A model generated the notes under the pieces. The model did no database searches. It saw nothing but the letters and a program-made list of their open reading frames with translations, and was not told the DNA's origin. Below, piece after piece: positions 5,626-5,752 of a stretch of DNA of 5,752 nucleotides (the stretch's first letter is position 1; every line of letters begins with the position of its first letter). Made by a program: the position numbers and the translations under genes. The DNA comes from Chloroflexota bacterium (GTDB taxonomy: Bacteria > Chloroflexota > Anaerolineae > 4572-78): the NCBI GenBank assembly GCA_024278725.1, contig JAJRSQ010000076.1, positions 1 to 5,752 on the forward strand. The letters are read 5' to 3'.

Positions 5626-5752
5626 ATGACTGCTTTTGTGACTGTTTTAAATGCCGATGGCCTCCCCGCCGGAGAAACAACCATTATCACGCTGAACGGG
5701 CGCGATGTGGCGCTGGCGAACTTCGACGGTACGTTTTTCGCGCTGGAAAACA
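5626..5752 (+). CDS. Rieske [2Fe-2S] ferredoxin-like protein, N-terminal fragment
   Basis: Forty-two codons are visible before the window ends, so the gene is cut by the edge. The peptide begins MTAFVTVLNADGLPAGE and continues TLNGRDVALANFDGTFFALEN. This is the typical first beta-sheet of small Rieske ferredoxins and dioxygenase ferredoxin subunits, in which the next residues normally hold the first Cys-x-His of the iron-sulfur cluster. The cluster ligands lie outside the window, so the assignment rests on the strand pattern and the dG-x-x-A-L-x-N ending. The start is supported by GGAAG (5617-5621), 4 nt before the ATG. The gene is divergent from the SLOG-SLATT operon. Its electron partner is unknown; a role as oxygenase ferredoxin or nitrite-reductase small subunit is possible. 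Confidence 0.72.
   Translation, partial: MTAFVTVLNADGLPAGETTIITLNGRDVALANFDGTFFALEN

Overview
The window looks like GC-rich bacterial chromosome, most likely Chloroflexota (Anaerolineae-like). This rests on three things: the combination of a DUF2723 glycosyltransferase-like membrane protein, an S41 peptidase and an LSDAT/SLATT pair; the codon usage; and intergenic arrays of a 7-bp repeat. The placement is an inference from style, not from a marker gene.

Layout. Positions 14-146 hold heptad array A, which ends exactly at the stop codon of a minus-strand S41-family periplasmic or anchored peptidase (147-1394). A divergent intergenic region follows, carrying heptad array B (1440-1537). Next comes a plus-strand, multi-spanning DUF2723 protein with a C-terminal soluble domain (1560-3584). 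It ends tail-to-tail, only 4 nt away, against a two-gene minus-strand operon: an LSDAT-type SLOG protein (4581-5327, transcribed first) and a four-helix SLATT/DUF4231 membrane protein (3589-4584). The two cistrons are coupled by a GTGA stop/start overlap and share a convincing sigma70-type promoter at 5355-5383. Array C (5404-5536) fills the divergent region before the truncated start of a Rieske-type ferredoxin gene (5626 to the window end).

The most interesting biology is the SLOG-SLATT operon. SLOG (Rossmann-like) proteins are predicted to sense or process nucleotide-derived ligands. SLATT proteins are predicted two-helix membrane effectors that could permeabilise the membrane when triggered. 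The pair fits the architecture of the computationally predicted nucleotide-centred conflict systems, and here the effector chain carries two transmembrane pairs. Two other points stand out. The S41 peptidase has Ala where the catalytic Lys of the Ser/Lys dyad should be. The three heptad arrays share one unit (YNNTCAG), which switches orientation in the middle of each array while keeping the 7-nt register.

No tRNA, rRNA, insertion sequence or CRISPR array was found. The long open frames antisense to the four main genes look like shadows.
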